Assembly: GCA_011009095.1 (NCBI GenBank)
Contig: VTPC01000007.1
Coordinates: 161,710-225,709, forward strand
Length of the DNA: 64,000 bases
Direction of reading: 5' to 3'
DNA from: Ignelater luminosus
Taxonomy: Eukaryota; Arthropoda; Insecta; Coleoptera; Elateridae
The position numbers and the translations under genes were made by a program. Below are positions 1 to 11,584 of the stretch, in pieces. Below the pieces are notes generated by a model, which saw only the letters and a list, made by a program, of their open reading frames with translations, was not told the origin of the DNA and searched no databases. Within the stretch, counting starts at the first letter, position 1, and each line of letters opens with the position of its first letter.

Positions 1-560
1 CAATAGTAATGACGGCAACACAGCACGAACATTTTTTAAGAATCCTTCGCTCGTTTACCAAATAACTGGAATCGATAAAAAATTAATAGAAAGATTTTCA
101 AATTATACTTTCCATCATTTCTTGTGGAGACTATGTCAAAAAAGAACGATTTAAAAAGTATTGCTTTGAAACAGCACAAATGGCTATTTCACTTTGTGGT
201 TGGTATAAAATGAGTTCCAGTGTTCACAAACTGTTAATACGTAAAGCTGATATTATAGAATCTTTACCTTTACCTAGAGGCCAACTATCAGAAGTTGTAA
301 TTGAGACAGGCCATAAAGACTATAAAAGATTAAGACAATATCCCTCGAGAAAAACAACACCAATTGTGACATATTTAACTGGATGATGGTATCCTCGAAC
401 CCTATTGTGGCAAATAATCGAAAAAAAATTTAAAAAAAATAAAACACCTTTCAATGAAGTTGTATTAAGCATGATAAGACGGTCTACTTTCTATGGTGGT
501 GATGATGAAGATAATGGTGATCAGGAGTCTGCTGATGATGATGAGGATGTGGATGTAGAA
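1..560 (+). pseudogene. Fragment of a transposon-type protein common in arthropods
   Basis: Broken frames on the plus strand translate to NDGNTARTFFKNP near the start, then SVHKLLIRKADIIESLPLP and LPRGQLSEVVIE in the 68-codon stretch at 180-386. A DE-rich acidic tail runs to about 560. The block order (DGNTAR.FF, then VHK.LIHG.., then LPIGQLSEEAQEARNKDYK) is one I know from uncharacterised multicopy proteins in insects and other invertebrates that behave like transposon genes. Several frames are needed, so it is a decayed copy, and it is cut by the window edge. I cannot name the superfamily. It lies in what is probably an intron of the KLF6/7-type gene. Confidence 0.55.
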
Positions 561-2940
561 TAATATTTTAATCAAAATTTTTTATTATATGCCTATCGCA
601 TTAATTCAAAATACAGAAATAATTTAATATCAGATTGTTCTTTTGAATTGGAATATAATGAGCACCCGACTCCAACTAACCCTAAGTAAGTAATTTTCTG
701 AAAGATATTTATTAGCTAGTCGCGTCCTAAGCATTTCTGATCAGAATATCAAATAATATCATATTTTATATTTTTGTCCTCGTCAATTGATAATTTGGCC
801 TTATGTGTACCGACTAAAAGATTGTAACAGGGTTTAAACGCCACAAATGTTAAAGATTTGTTTCGTTTCCGTCAAATATTTTACCACAACATTGAGCACT
901 TCGACTCTTTTTTTAAATCTATAAGTATACTTTTTACTACGAAAAGTAGTTTTTCATGATTATATGAAAAGCAGAGACTAAATGTCAAAAAATGTTCTAT
1001 TCTACCACAATACACAAACCACATATTGAATCACACCGTACTTAACTGGAATTCGTCTTTACACCCTTTCTAATAGTTTTCCTATAATATATATATTTAT
1101 ATAACCACCCTGTATATATCCGATGCTTCGTAGCAACAACAACGACGAACAGAGAGAAAAGTATTTTGTATTTTGTTTATTTAGTATTTGAATATGCAAA
1201 TTCTAAGGTAAGAACTTCTGGAAATTGGGATAATATATTCAGGAGGAATTTGGAAAGCACCAACTGTTACTATATCGATGTCTATAGTTTACAGTTAGAG
1301 ATATAAGCGTTTGCGTTATTCGGGAAAATCTAAACTGTTTATTTATTATTCCTAGATATACTAAAATACAATTTTTCATACTAACAACATTCCATAGGGC
1401 TGACATAAAGGCTTTTAGAGAAATGTATACAAATCATTTAAGATACGAGGTGCAAATGATAAGTAAGTATTGATTTATAAAAATATAGAAAACAGCATAT
1501 CAGATTAGTTAGTTATAATTATAAAATTCGAACGACTGAGAGGTAATCACAATATCCATCCAAATCTTTATTACGTTTTCCTTATTAGGTTTGATTTGAT
1601 CATTAATTTAACCAAATTTTTAAAAACTTCTAGCACAAAATAAAAAATAATAAAATAGTAAAACCAGCTATTATGTAATTTTAAAATGCAAACATCATTA
1701 ATTTTAGATTAGATACATTTTAAAAATATTTGAGATAATAATAATGATAATAACACTTGCAAGTTGATGCAAAGATAATTTAAAAATGATTAGGAGGTGC
1801 AATTTTCAAAATGGGCTAACCGTGGAAATTGGGTGTGCAACTCCGAAAGTAATCCTTGTTTAGTTTTAGACCGGATGTTTAAAGTGTTTCAATTATAATA
1901 AGACTGCGTTCTGCGTTTCCGGTCTGGCTGTGTTCAAAATTTAATTAGAGTAACTCCTGCATGGCAGCTAATTATAGCAAACATAAATTTCGATTTAAGA
2001 AGTTTGAATGGAATTTTGCGCGCTAGAAAGAAGATTCCAAAAAGAAAATTGTTGTAATGCTGCATTAATGTGGAATTTCCCTCATTGTTTCGTAATTTTG
2101 TTATTTCTGTAACGACATTTTTTCTTTGCTTTTTTTTGTTAAATTGCGATAAAGGTAATCTTTTGTAATCCATTATGGAAAGGTGAAACCATACTGTGCT
2201 GTTAGTTTTTGTAATTTGTGCTTGTTTTCTAATGGAATTTTGAAATTTATGTTTGTTTATGTAACGCAGAAAAAAAGGAGTTAAATTACGTTTCGGATAT
2301 TTTTAGAATTTATTAAATTCAAGTCTTGCACTTAAAATTTCTGCATCTGTTTAGTTAAGTTACATCATAACGTGACAGTTAAAAATATAAAATCTTGATT
2401 AGATTTAACGTAATAACATAATCTTTTCCTTTTATTTCTACTGAAGATTTCCCGAACAAGTTTATAACATGGTACATAAATCTTCATGATGCTTGAATTT
2501 ATTATTAAATAGGTTAATCCTATTTAAATGCATTAAAGTGAGAGAGAAAAACAAACTTGATTTTATAAAGTAACTATATTATAAAATATTTAAAGTGGAA
2601 GAATTTATCAACAACTGTTGCAACTTTGATAAGTTTATGTAAGTAGTAAAGTACTTATAGATTAACCGTAGAGAAATTTATATTTGCGGTTTTCTTTGTG
2701 TATTTCCCGTCTTGTTTGTTAAATATCTTTAATATCAGTTGTTTAATACCTAATTGAATTGTAATTTTCCATATCTGGTTTTCGCGTTACTGATAAATAA
2801 CCAAGTACTGAGAAATAAAAATACACTTAAGGTAACACCTTTGTATGTGTTACACTGTTATCTATTCATTACAAGAGTGTTTTTTGTTTTTAGTCATTTT
2901 TAATTAGATCAGAATACCTTTCAGATAAAAATTAAGTCTA
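561..2940. other. AT-rich non-coding stretch, no gene seen
   Basis: No convincing coding sequence. Around 1,088-1,118 there is a CCACCCTGTATAT motif, the kind of terminus seen on small non-autonomous insect DNA transposons (CAGGGTG on the other strand), but I could not find its partner end. The 79-codon minus-strand frame at 1,934-2,173 has no recognisable features. Probably intronic DNA of the KLF6/7-type gene. Confidence 0.6.
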
Positions 2941-3660
2941 CAGTGCATCTCACAAAAGACGGAACACGGGCTTTCCCTTGGAAGACTTTCTGACATTTTT
3001 AAAAATCTGTATTTCTCGCTTGTATCAAAAAACACCTCCGGATATTTTTAATATACAGGTTAAATTTGCACTGGGCCATATTTCTAATCTGGGAAAAATT
3101 CATTAATTTTTTTGTTTATTTTACTAGCAATATGGGGAAGATCTGCAAAAATTTAAGAGCTAATTAGACAGCTGATGCCCTGGCAAAGGTGATGAATGCG
3201 GTACAAACTGAGAGGTTGTCTCAATTCTGAATCCAAAGGCAAACTTTAAGAAATCACATAATGTCAGGATCTACTGCACGAAGATTACGAAGAGGCGGTA
3301 TGTTGACGAGCCAACAAGAAAATGATCTGGTATCTCGCATACTACAATACATTTAGCAGAAATTGGTTACCCAATAACCACAAAATAGCTACACACCAAG
3401 TGTACCGTTTTTGCGAATTCATTATCCTGAATCCGTTTAGTTCAAATAAAGAAGTGGTTGTCAAGCAGTGGTTCAGACTATTCAGACAACGGCATCCTGT
3501 GCACAGCTCAAAATATGAACCCAGCAAGGGTGCAAAAGTTGAACAAGTTTGGAAAAGGTTTGGACAAGATTTATTTTTGTTTGTTCTGTTAACTGAACAG
3601 GACAATGCTCGAATTTGTGGTCGAACCACCTCACTCTCACATTATCGGTGGTTTTGATGT
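2941..3660 (+). mobile_element. Degenerate pogo/Tigger DNA transposon, 5' part
   Basis: The 5' end reads CAGTGCATCTCACAAAAG directly after a TA dinucleotide, as expected for a Tigger-type terminus. Broken frames give GSTARRLRRGGMLTSQQEN (HTH region, about 3,270-3,330), then the CENP-B-like second helix region (HQVYRFCEFI and VVVKQWFRLFRQRHP, about 3,380-3,500), then MNPARVQKLNKF (about 3,515-3,550). The last motif is a hallmark of Tigger transposases just before the DDE core. The catalytic core is missing or unrecognisable after about 3,660 and no matching 3' inverted repeat was found. This is an old 3'-truncated copy of a plain DNA transposon, with several frameshifts. Confidence 0.65.
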
Positions 3661-5560
3661 CATAAATCCCGGCCAGACAATAATCTGCTGGACCTACCCT
3701 ACTGGGGGTTGAAGAATTCTCATTTCGATCGAGAGTTCAGGAGTTCGATGAAAGACTGCAACATCTCGCGTTTATCGTATGTGAAAGTTTGAAACTTAGA
3801 AAATTTCGCGTGATATCGGGATCTATTCCAAGTGTTTGGATAGCATCCACGTAGGTGAAAGACAGCCTGAGTGTGCCCGACGCGAATTATTTCTGTCATC
3901 GTTAAATATTTATTGACAATCCCTGGAATGTACCAGATCACTGCCGTTAGTGTGTAAATCAAATCTCCCTTATCAGCGGATCTACCAAACTAAATTCACA
4001 CCGAACTCACAGTTGAATTCCGAAGGAACTAGCGTTGTTATCGTGTTCCTTGTATCTATATCGTTCCGTCGAATCTCTACTCTCTAAAGAGAGTTAAAGA
4101 CAGTCAACATCTACCTTCAATCTAAGAATGTATGTGAATGTCGTCCGTCCCTGGGAAATTTAATGTATTAGTCATAAGAGAAATCTTGCGTAAATCAATG
4201 CAGTGAATTGAGTGTAATTTGTGCCATAAATTTGGATCTCGATTGAATAGTTCCAGTATTACGGTAAATATTTGTATCTTGTGAAGAAGCTAACGTACCT
4301 GTATTTCATCGTCTCGTCACCAGTTGCTTTGGATAAAAGTAACCTAAGATTCACGTTACTGTAACATTGCTTCACATTGGTGAAAAACCTTGTGATATTC
4401 TTTCACAGTAGTGAAAAGTTCGGCGCATCATTTCGCAGTGGTGAAAAACTTTGTAATGATGTTTATTTAAGAGGAATCCGTTATTTGCCATGTTTTAACG
4501 TAACTTTTCAGTTCGGAAATGTTATTGATCTTTATTAGTTTGATAGTATACAGATAAAACCAACAAAATTATCAATTTAATTCTGGTCTTGTTAGTTTAT
4601 CCATGTAAGGCTCTGTTAACGTAAATTCTTGTTGTTTTATAACTTTGCAAAATTTGTCTTTCTTCAAGATTTATTTAAACAATTATCTGGATCCAAAGGT
4701 AAATGCAAAACACCTGGAGGTGACGATCCCAGTAATATTATAGTTGTTAGTTGTATTTTACATTTTATTTCATGTGTGCTTCCTTCACAAGCGACCGCAG
4801 AATTTCTTATTATTCAGACTTCATGTTGCCTTCATATTGCCGGCGTTGTATGCAATGCGCCTTATTATTGTGGCCATTTTTATCTCGTGTTTACTTGTTT
4901 TACGTCTACTTTTATGTATTTACCTTTTTCGTTATATGTGTTTATGTTAAAACGATTTTCAAGCAAGATCGCTGTATTCTGTTTATTGTACCAATTTACT
5001 AGTAAGCCAATAGATGTTATCAACTCACCTTTGGCTTTTCTTGTGGTATTAACGTACACATAGATGGTTTCAGTGATCAGCTGTTCCGGAGCCAAGGGAC
5101 GTTGACCTTCATTTACCTACATAATATCAGCTTACTCCCTCATTGGCAGTGTAAGTATCTTAAGAGAATGCAATACAATCTCGATTCCGTCTACTTGTGT
5201 AGCGTTCGAACCTGTGGTTCGACCTCGATAAGCATCTCGCCTACTGACCTAGACACGGAGATCAGCTACAGAGTTTTCCTTTCGAAATTAGGTCACCGAC
5301 TTTCTACCCATTAAAATTCTCGTATCAATACTACCGTCTACCGCCGACTCTAGGCCTTCCTCGCCCACGGCTCGTCTTCGACTGTGAAAAGCTAGCATTA
5401 CACAGGTGGCATACCGATTTTATATATGGTTGCGTATATTGATGGGTCACTAATCCCAGTTTTGCACGTAACAAGTATCTGTTGTTGGGTGCGTCTCTGC
5501 CATTGGGACAGCAATACCACCAGTAATTTTTTTCAAAGGCAAAAGATAATACGATAACAC
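3661..5560. other. Unassigned stretch, less AT-rich than its surroundings
   Basis: No recognisable protein. The 144-codon frame at 4,629-5,063 has low complexity and no family resemblance, so it is not called as a gene. The region is noticeably less AT-rich than its flanks, especially about 3,960-4,150 and 5,100-5,400, and it contains a short tandem array at 4,368-4,460. It could be the non-coding part of an old retroelement, but no paired terminal repeats were found. Confidence 0.4.
4368..4460. repeat. Three imperfect 31-bp tandem repeats with internal dyad symmetry
   Basis: Three consecutive units of about 31 bp start at 4,368, 4,399 and 4,430. Each carries a TTCACANTGGTGAAAA-like core (TTCACATTGGTGAA, TTCACAGTAGTGAA, TTCGCAGTGGTGAA). 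The core is an inverted repeat, TTCAC...GTGAA, so each unit could form a short hairpin or bind a dimeric protein. The rest of each unit is more diverged. Nothing links it to a known element. Confidence 0.7.
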
Positions 5561-5819
5561 ACTTAAAATGGCTCCAAACTTTTCATACATTTTCTAGAGC
5601 ATCTTGCAAAGTGTAAACTCCCTGGAATAGATAAATAAGTTTACAAATCCTTTGAATCCCACTGGGACCAAGAGGTATTACGATTCTGGAACAACAATTC
5701 CGATCGTTGTATAACAAGAACGAGATTTAATAAAATATTTACGCCAGTATGGCATAAATGCACGACCCCAATAATAATATTAATGGGTTTAATGCTACAG
5801 GAATATTTCCCTTTGACGA
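5561..5819. other. AT-rich non-coding stretch
   Basis: No coding sequence or repeat recognised. Confidence 0.5.
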
Positions 5820-6410
5820 GTCAGCTTATGCACCTAGCATCCCACCTTCGCTCAAAAAACGACCAATAAATGGTAACGAAAGCAGTGCAATTGGTAAAAA
5901 AACTGATACGTGAGAAAAATAACAAAAACAAAATATCAGATAGCGAGGATCAGTTAAATATTTCCTTCCATGATTTGACGGACTCGTCCTACTCGACTAA
6001 AGACTCCAAAAAGAAAAGCCGTCAATTACAGGGCACAACTTGTGATAAGAGCTAGTTTTGCTAAAAGACTGACGTAACCTCTTCGCCAGCACATCCATCT
6101 CAACCAAGTTTGTTGTTAGTGAAAATAAAAATTGGTTTCGTTTTCTCTGTTAAACCTTCAGAGTACTAGACATGAGAATGCTCTCTGTGCAAGAAATGGG
6201 TCCACGAGGAATGTTCTGGGTTAACCGAATTCGACGAAGAAGAAGAAGAATATTATTTTTGTTTCAATGTTTCAATTTTGCATTTTTCAATACTATTAAT
6301 AAGCTTTTCTCTTTAACTTACTTTTCATGTGAAGAAAATGGAAGGCCTTATTTTTGTCCTAGGTGCAAACAAAGGTTCAGGTTTTTAAAAATATTTTTAT
6401 TCCTGTGATA
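5820..6410 (+). pseudogene. Transposon protein C-terminus with PHD-like Cys/His motif
   Basis: Plus-strand frames show a charged Ser/Lys/Asp-rich segment (about 5,870-6,055, including SDSEDQLNISF), then CSLCKKWVHEECSGLTEFD with a run of Glu (about 6,178-6,255), and then GRPYFCPRC (about 6,340-6,370). The spacing C..C, W.HEEC, then FC..C resembles the C-terminal PHD-type finger of pogo-like insect transposases, also seen intact in form at 46,851-46,994. The finger is split by about 80 bp, either an intron or an insertion. It may belong to the same old element as the Tigger remnant at 2.9-3.7 kb, but this is inference. Confidence 0.5.
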
Positions 6411-7520
6411 CATAATACAGCTAAACATGTACTTGAACTAAATATTGTTATTTTGTCTAGATCTTGCTAATAAAAATAATATCCCTCAAGTGAGACAAAA
6501 AGCTTTGTCCGAATTGATTCCTAAATTAGGAACGCGAAAAAAATTTGTGAGAAAATTGAATTCGTTCTTACTGGAAAAGATTTCATAGATTGCAAAATAA
6601 AGGTTATAAATATATTTTTAAAATCCTCAAGTTTTTATAGGCAATTGACAAACCGATTGTAATTGTAGATCAACTTCAAACTTGGAATCATTGTCTGGTG
6701 AAAATATTAATATCAGTGATCCGAGTGATCTTACAGCCGATTCCTACTACTGCCCAAAAAAGCTATAATCGCGGCTCCATATAAAATTACGAAATACACT
6801 TCAGGACCAAGAGAAGTATCTATTGTTAAAACATTTTATTAAGTTGTTAGTCCAGAAGTTTCACTGACTGCAGACTATCCGAAAGTTATTAGATTCCATA
6901 GAAGAAGGAAGTGTAATAAAAAGTAGTTACGGCCTAGGAAGAAAATTCTTACGAACTCGGAGAATTCTACAGAAAAAAAGGTAACAATCAAAGTGAACAG
7001 GCCTTTTATAATTTCTAAATACCATGGTCACCCATGGCAAATTTATGCGAGTATAGTGCGTCTAGCTTGAAATCATTGATGCCAATGAAACTGTTCCTGA
7101 GTGGTTGATTGTCACATATCAAGCAATCAAGAGTATTTTTCACGTCAGTCATCGTGATTGCTGCTGCTGAACCCGAGCATTGAAAATGACTTTTTACGAA
7201 CCATTGTCCAATTATGGCATATGGCACTTGAGTTTTACAACCTCATCCGGCAGTACCTCAGAGAAGGCTGTATAAAAGTTTAGGATTGATAAAGAAGGAT
7301 GCAACTACTGATGAGGCTGGACCTTCTTGTTAAGGTAAGTCTTTTTTAATTGGTAAGTTTTTTAAATCTTACCTATTCTGGCAGACAACATTTTCATTAA
7401 AATTATTTCAGAAGATGGTGAAAATGAAAAAGCTTTAACTGAAATTGCTGTAAGGAATTGTTCCAAAATTAGCAACTCAATTAATGACAGCAAAGGAATG
7501 ACATAAATGTTTCAGTTTCC
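6411..7520 (+). other. Transposon-like exon fragments, family unknown
   Basis: Short open stretches read like decayed protein: PQVRQKALSELIPKLGTRKK (about 6,485-6,545) and VPQRRLYKSLGLIKKDATTD (about 7,250-7,310), the latter running to a TAA at about 7,332. A strong-looking donor (AAGGTAAGT, about 7,332) and an acceptor (TTATTTCAG, about 7,405-7,413) bracket a 75-bp gap, followed by ENEKALTEIAVRNCSK. I do not recognise the family. The 70-codon minus-strand frame at 7,015-7,227 looks like chance. Confidence 0.35.
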
Positions 7521-8821
7521 ACTGAAAGACTTTTTGAACTTTAATATTTAATAAATGTTTTGCACAATACTTTCATTTTATTTATGAGGAACGTAATGCT
7601 ACACACACTAGATTCTAACTAAAATAATGCCTTTTCTTCAAAATCGTCACGTTCGGAACAATTTTACGAATTTATTTAAGAAAGTCGATAAGCCAATAAT
7701 ACATAAATAACCATAGATAATTTAATGAAAGAAATAAAATTTCATTCTTGATTCCACCAGCAAAATAAAAAGTTATAAAATTAATTTTTACGGAGTCTAC
7801 GATTTAAATCACCGATTTCATCACTCAAATTAAAATTCAATCAACACCGACACTAGAAAGAAATTTAAAAAGTAAAATAAAAAACGTTAATTGTATAAAT
7901 AATTTATTTTTAACTGTCGTGAGGTAATTCTGCAAGATTTTTACCAGGTATATTCGGGTTTTTTGACACTAACGTACAGTTACTTAGAGGAACGCTATCT
8001 ACTCACTAGTTAGAGTACTAAAAGTACAAATAAATCAAACGCAACGAGGACAGGAAACGTAAGAAATTTCTTAATGCTTTAAATGATTAACGTGAATAAT
8101 TTTATAAAATTAATGATTTAAGAAAAGTTAAAATTGTTCAATAATAAAATTACTAGTTTGCTTCATTCACTATTCGACAGTACGGGAATTCCAAATTTAT
8201 TTATGATTCAACTAATAAGATTATAAAATGATATGACTCGAAAGTTTTACTGTAAATTGCTACTGAAAAGCAAAAAACTAAGATTACTGAATGAATGCAT
8301 TTCGAATGTCATACTAAAAATTATCTTGCGTCAGCTAGCAACTATGCGAAAGCCTTTAAATTGTGTACTCACTGTAAAGACATAAATAATAATGTTTATG
8401 TTCTATTGTTTGGTCTCACATTTCTTTTCTTTTTTTTATTTACGTTGTTATTGTTGTAGGAAAAGCATCCAACTGTTGCAAAGCTTTTAATTTTTTGAAC
8501 ATTAGCGCAGAAAATGTTAATCAAGGTCAGTTTGGTAATCAAATTAAAATTATTGCAAATTGTGACTAGAAATTAATTAAAGTGGCTGGGCAATAAACAG
8601 AAGAGAAAAACTACAAGCTTTTATATTTCAAAGGTTATCACTAATCATTTTAATAGCGTAAAACCTAATTGAATAAATTAAACTGTCTTATAAATATTTT
8701 GATATAAATATTACATATTATTGGAATTGTAGACTGTCATGGAACTTCTATATTTTGTTTTGGTTTTAATCAAGGGTGAATACCAGCTGCCCTCTAATTA
8801 CACTCTGCTAGTTCGAAAATC
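7521..8821. other. AT-rich non-coding stretch, no gene seen
   Basis: Very AT-rich, with no recognisable coding sequence, RNA gene or paired repeat. Probably intronic. Confidence 0.6.
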
Positions 8822-9128
8822 TGACAAGCTGGGCACCCGGCTGGAAAACCTAATTCGAGTATGCTGCATTCAACGGTTCTAGCCGTTGTTCTAGGTTGGC
8901 GGTTTTTTTCAAGAGATTTGAGATTCGAAGGTTATACGCCTAAGGATCCCAAAAACACGTTATTTTTGTCATTTATTTTACCATTTATTCAATTTAAATC
9001 AATGGCAATCGATCGGATATTGATCGTTTCAATAACATTACATCGAATAGAAACTAGTTTTAAAAAAATAATTGATTTGGCCCATTATAATTACGATTGT
9101 CCATCATTTTTTCGCAAAAAATTGGCAT
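8822..9128 (+). repeat. Left terminal inverted repeat of the 8.8-11.0 kb transposon
   Basis: Inverted match to 10,674-10,954. Shared landmarks are GACAAGCTGG, TAGCCGTTGTTCTAGGTTGG, CCCAAAAACACGTTATTTTT and AAAAAATAATTGATTTGGCC. It contains an extra segment of about 26 bp relative to the right arm. The reading frame of the internal gene is open into this arm, but the recognisable protein starts only after it. Confidence 0.85.
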
Positions 9129-9181
9129 TATTCTCAATTCTTGTCACTTTTTCAATTTCAAATTAATTCGAATGTATTGAA

Positions 9182-10690
9182 ATGTATTTGTATGGGATGC
9201 TTGTTCAAATTGAATCAGTGGAATAAAACTGGAGCCGCTATGCCATTTGGAATTCCGATGATTTGGACAAATCCACAAGAACATATTCCAGCTGAATGTT
9301 ATGCGTGCGTCAATTTTATTTCCGATACAAACAGATTCAAAACTGGTAGTTTGAAATACACCGAAACAAGATGTGCTCGATTACCGTTGCCACACTCGGA
9401 TAGAATTCCAGTTCCGCGAAAACCAAGCTCAACAGAAGAATATATGCCACCAACCTCCGAAACCAAAGGAGAATCAGCTGCATCAATGTGTCACCCATCG
9501 AATGTCACTCCAAATTGCAATCACATCGAAATTACGCAAAATCGTTTGGATATTATGGTACGTCGCCTGAAACTATCGCAGCGACAATCAATTCTTTTAG
9601 CAAAAGATTTGAAACAAGTGAGCGTTTTGGCACCAGATGTTGAAATATACGGAGCAATCAATCGTCATCGTCATTTTACGAATTTTTTCAGACCCATTAA
9701 GAATAATTTACTCGCTGCACCAATGCAACGATGCATCATGAATATAAACCCGAACATTGGCAATTGTTTATCGATTCCTCCAAAAGCAGTTCGAAGGCAG
9801 TTCTTCTCCATGTAACAAATTCAAAAAATTCCGTTCAGATCGCATTGAGCACTGACACGAAGGAAACTTATGCATCATTGAAAAAAATCATCGAGTATGT
9901 GAAATATAATGAACATAAGTGGAAAATACGTGCCGATTTGAAAGTGATAACACTTTTGAGAGAAATGCAAACGGGATACACCAAAAATATGTGCTTCATT
10001 TGCTTATGGGATACCCGTTTTGCTAGAGATCAATATCAAGAACGAAAGTGGCCTCTACGTGAAGAATTTAGATTGCGACGAATCAATATTATTGAGAGTC
10101 CACTTGTGCCAACCAAAAAAGTACTGCTATCACTGCTCCACATCAAACTAGGAATTGTTAAAAATTTCATAAAAATACAGAAGGAAATGCATTCAACGAA
10201 TTGCGTCGCATTTTTCCACGGTTAAGTAGGATGAAAATAAAAGAAGGTAGCTGTTTGAATCGAAGTGTGGATCAAATGAAATTTCTTTTCATATTATGGT
10301 TATTTTACAGAAATACTGAATGGACCGTACATTCGTCGTTTGATAAAGGATCAAGCATTTGAAAATGCATTCAGTGGTTGTGTGAAAGCGGTCATTGAAA
10401 ATGTTCTCGAAATTCATCGATCCGAGAATTGGCGCATACTTATTGAAGAAATGCTTACCGCTTTCCATTCGAATGTCATTAAAAATTCGCTGAACAATCA
10501 CCACATGAATCTGACAGCATGGCGAGCGTTTCCATCAAGTGACGGCAAGGCTTGAACATTGGTACAGTGGAAACAAACTACATCCTCTATTAGGCGACAT
10601 CTGTTGGAATTTACAAGATGAAGCAGACGATACAGAAGAATCAAGAGAAATGATGATGAAGAACATTAAGAAAAATGCCAATTTTTTGTG
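9182..10690 (+). pseudogene. Decayed gene of the long-TIR transposon (putative transposase)
   Basis: Landmarks in order: FGIPMIWTNPQEHIPAECYACV (partly; about 9,245-9,310) and a linker with LPLPHSDRIPVP; then the second frame from about 9,731 with HWQLFIDSSKSSSKAVLLH, GYTKNMCFICLWDTR and KWPLREEFRLRR; then VLLSLLHIKLGIVKNF, GPYIRRLIKDQAFENAF and NWRILIEEMLTAF; then a C-terminal SGNKLHPLLGDICWNLQ near 10,570-10,620. This order matches the arthropod family with FIDSSKRSLK, FLCLWDSR, PLHIKLGLMK and RYQGRW...YCWNL blocks. At least three frame changes (near 9,815, 10,225 and 10,555) break it, and the family's usual HFLHSHL...ERFHQD block before the C-terminus is absent. The buried D in FIDSSK and the conserved HIK block are candidate catalytic positions, by inference only. 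Confidence 0.75.
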
Positions 10691-10954
10691 AACAAATGAT
10701 GGACAATCGTGTTGTAATTGGCCAAATCAATTATTTTTTTAAAAAATGGTTTCTATTTGATGTAATGTTATTGAAACGATTTAAATCCAATAAATGGTAA
10801 AAAATGACAAAAATAACGTGTTTTTGGGGTCCTTGGGCCTATAACCTTCGAACTTCAAATCTCCTGAAAAAAAGCGCCAACCTAGAACAACGGCTAGCAC
10901 CAGTGAATTCAACATACCCGAATTACGTTTTCCAGTCGGGTGTCCAGCTTGTCA
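10674..10954 (-). repeat. Right terminal inverted repeat of the 8.8-11.0 kb transposon
   Basis: Inverted match to 8,822-9,128, running from AATGCCAATTTTTTGTGAAC to the outer CCAGCTTGTCA. It lacks the segment of about 26 bp found in the left arm. Confidence 0.85.
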
Positions 10955-11112
10955 CAAAAAAAAAGTTGCCAATTCTCGCACAGTGAACTATTAGAGACTA
11001 TATTAACCCTATTTTAGTCAAGCTTCGAACCATCCATTATAGTTATTTTCAGCACGGATCTAAAAAATAAATAAAATAAAATTGCAATGCTCATTCTCAA
11101 CGTTAGTAGATA

Positions 11113-11584
11113 TACAGTGTGTCCAAGATAAGGATGAACAGCATGGGGATCTTGGAAACGGTAGGAGATACAGCATCAGTTAAATGGCATCCATCATTAG
11201 AATCGTGACAACAAGAGCTATTCAAAACAATTTTCAATTGTTTTTCCGCCTATTTAAAAAAATGACATTGATGTTGGTTACTCGAAACCGAAACGCTGTA
11301 CAGGAATTTTGTTAGCGAATTTTAATAGAGAACAAAAAGTGACAATGGAAAAGTGGTTTTAGTTTTCCGATATCTCTTCAAATAAATAAAAGAAAAAATA
11401 ATAACGAAAATCGAGAAATCTAGTTTTTTTTAAATATCTCTGAAACTATCCAAGATATCTAGATTTTGCAAACGCCAACAAAAAGGTCCTATAAATAGCC
11501 AACTTTCATCCCATTTAACCGATCCTGTATCTCTTACCGTTTCCAAGATCCAAATGCTGTGCATCCTTATCTTGGACACACTGT
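11113..11584. mobile_element. MITE with about 80-bp inverted repeats and TA target duplication
   Basis: Both ends begin TACAGTGTGTCCAAGATAAG. The inverted match extends through GATCTTGGAAACGGTA and AGATACAG to about GGTTAAATGG, roughly 80 bp with few mismatches. The 472-bp element is flanked by TA on each side. The interior is AT-rich, without coding capacity, and contains imperfect internal dyads (ATATCTCT...AGATATCT). TA flanks and short size suggest a non-autonomous Tc1/mariner/pogo-mobilised element. Confidence 0.85.

Larger units (their letters stand above)
8822..10954 (+). mobile_element. DNA transposon with long (about 300 bp) terminal inverted repeats
   Basis: The element begins TGACAAGCTGGGCACCCGG and ends with the complement of TGACAAGCTGGACACCCGA. 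The two ends match as inverted repeats over about 280-306 bp, differing at scattered bases plus a roughly 26-bp segment present only in the left arm (about 9,000-9,027). Between them lies one decayed plus-strand gene whose product matches a multicopy uncharacterised protein family of arthropods and cnidarians. The arms resemble each other well, so the insertion is of moderate age. I could not identify a clear target-site duplication next to the arms. The superfamily name is not known to me. Confidence 0.8.

Noticed and set aside
4629-5063. 144-codon plus-strand open frame
   Set aside because: Low-complexity hydrophobic residues, overlapping frames of similar quality, no family motif, and no start or splice context.
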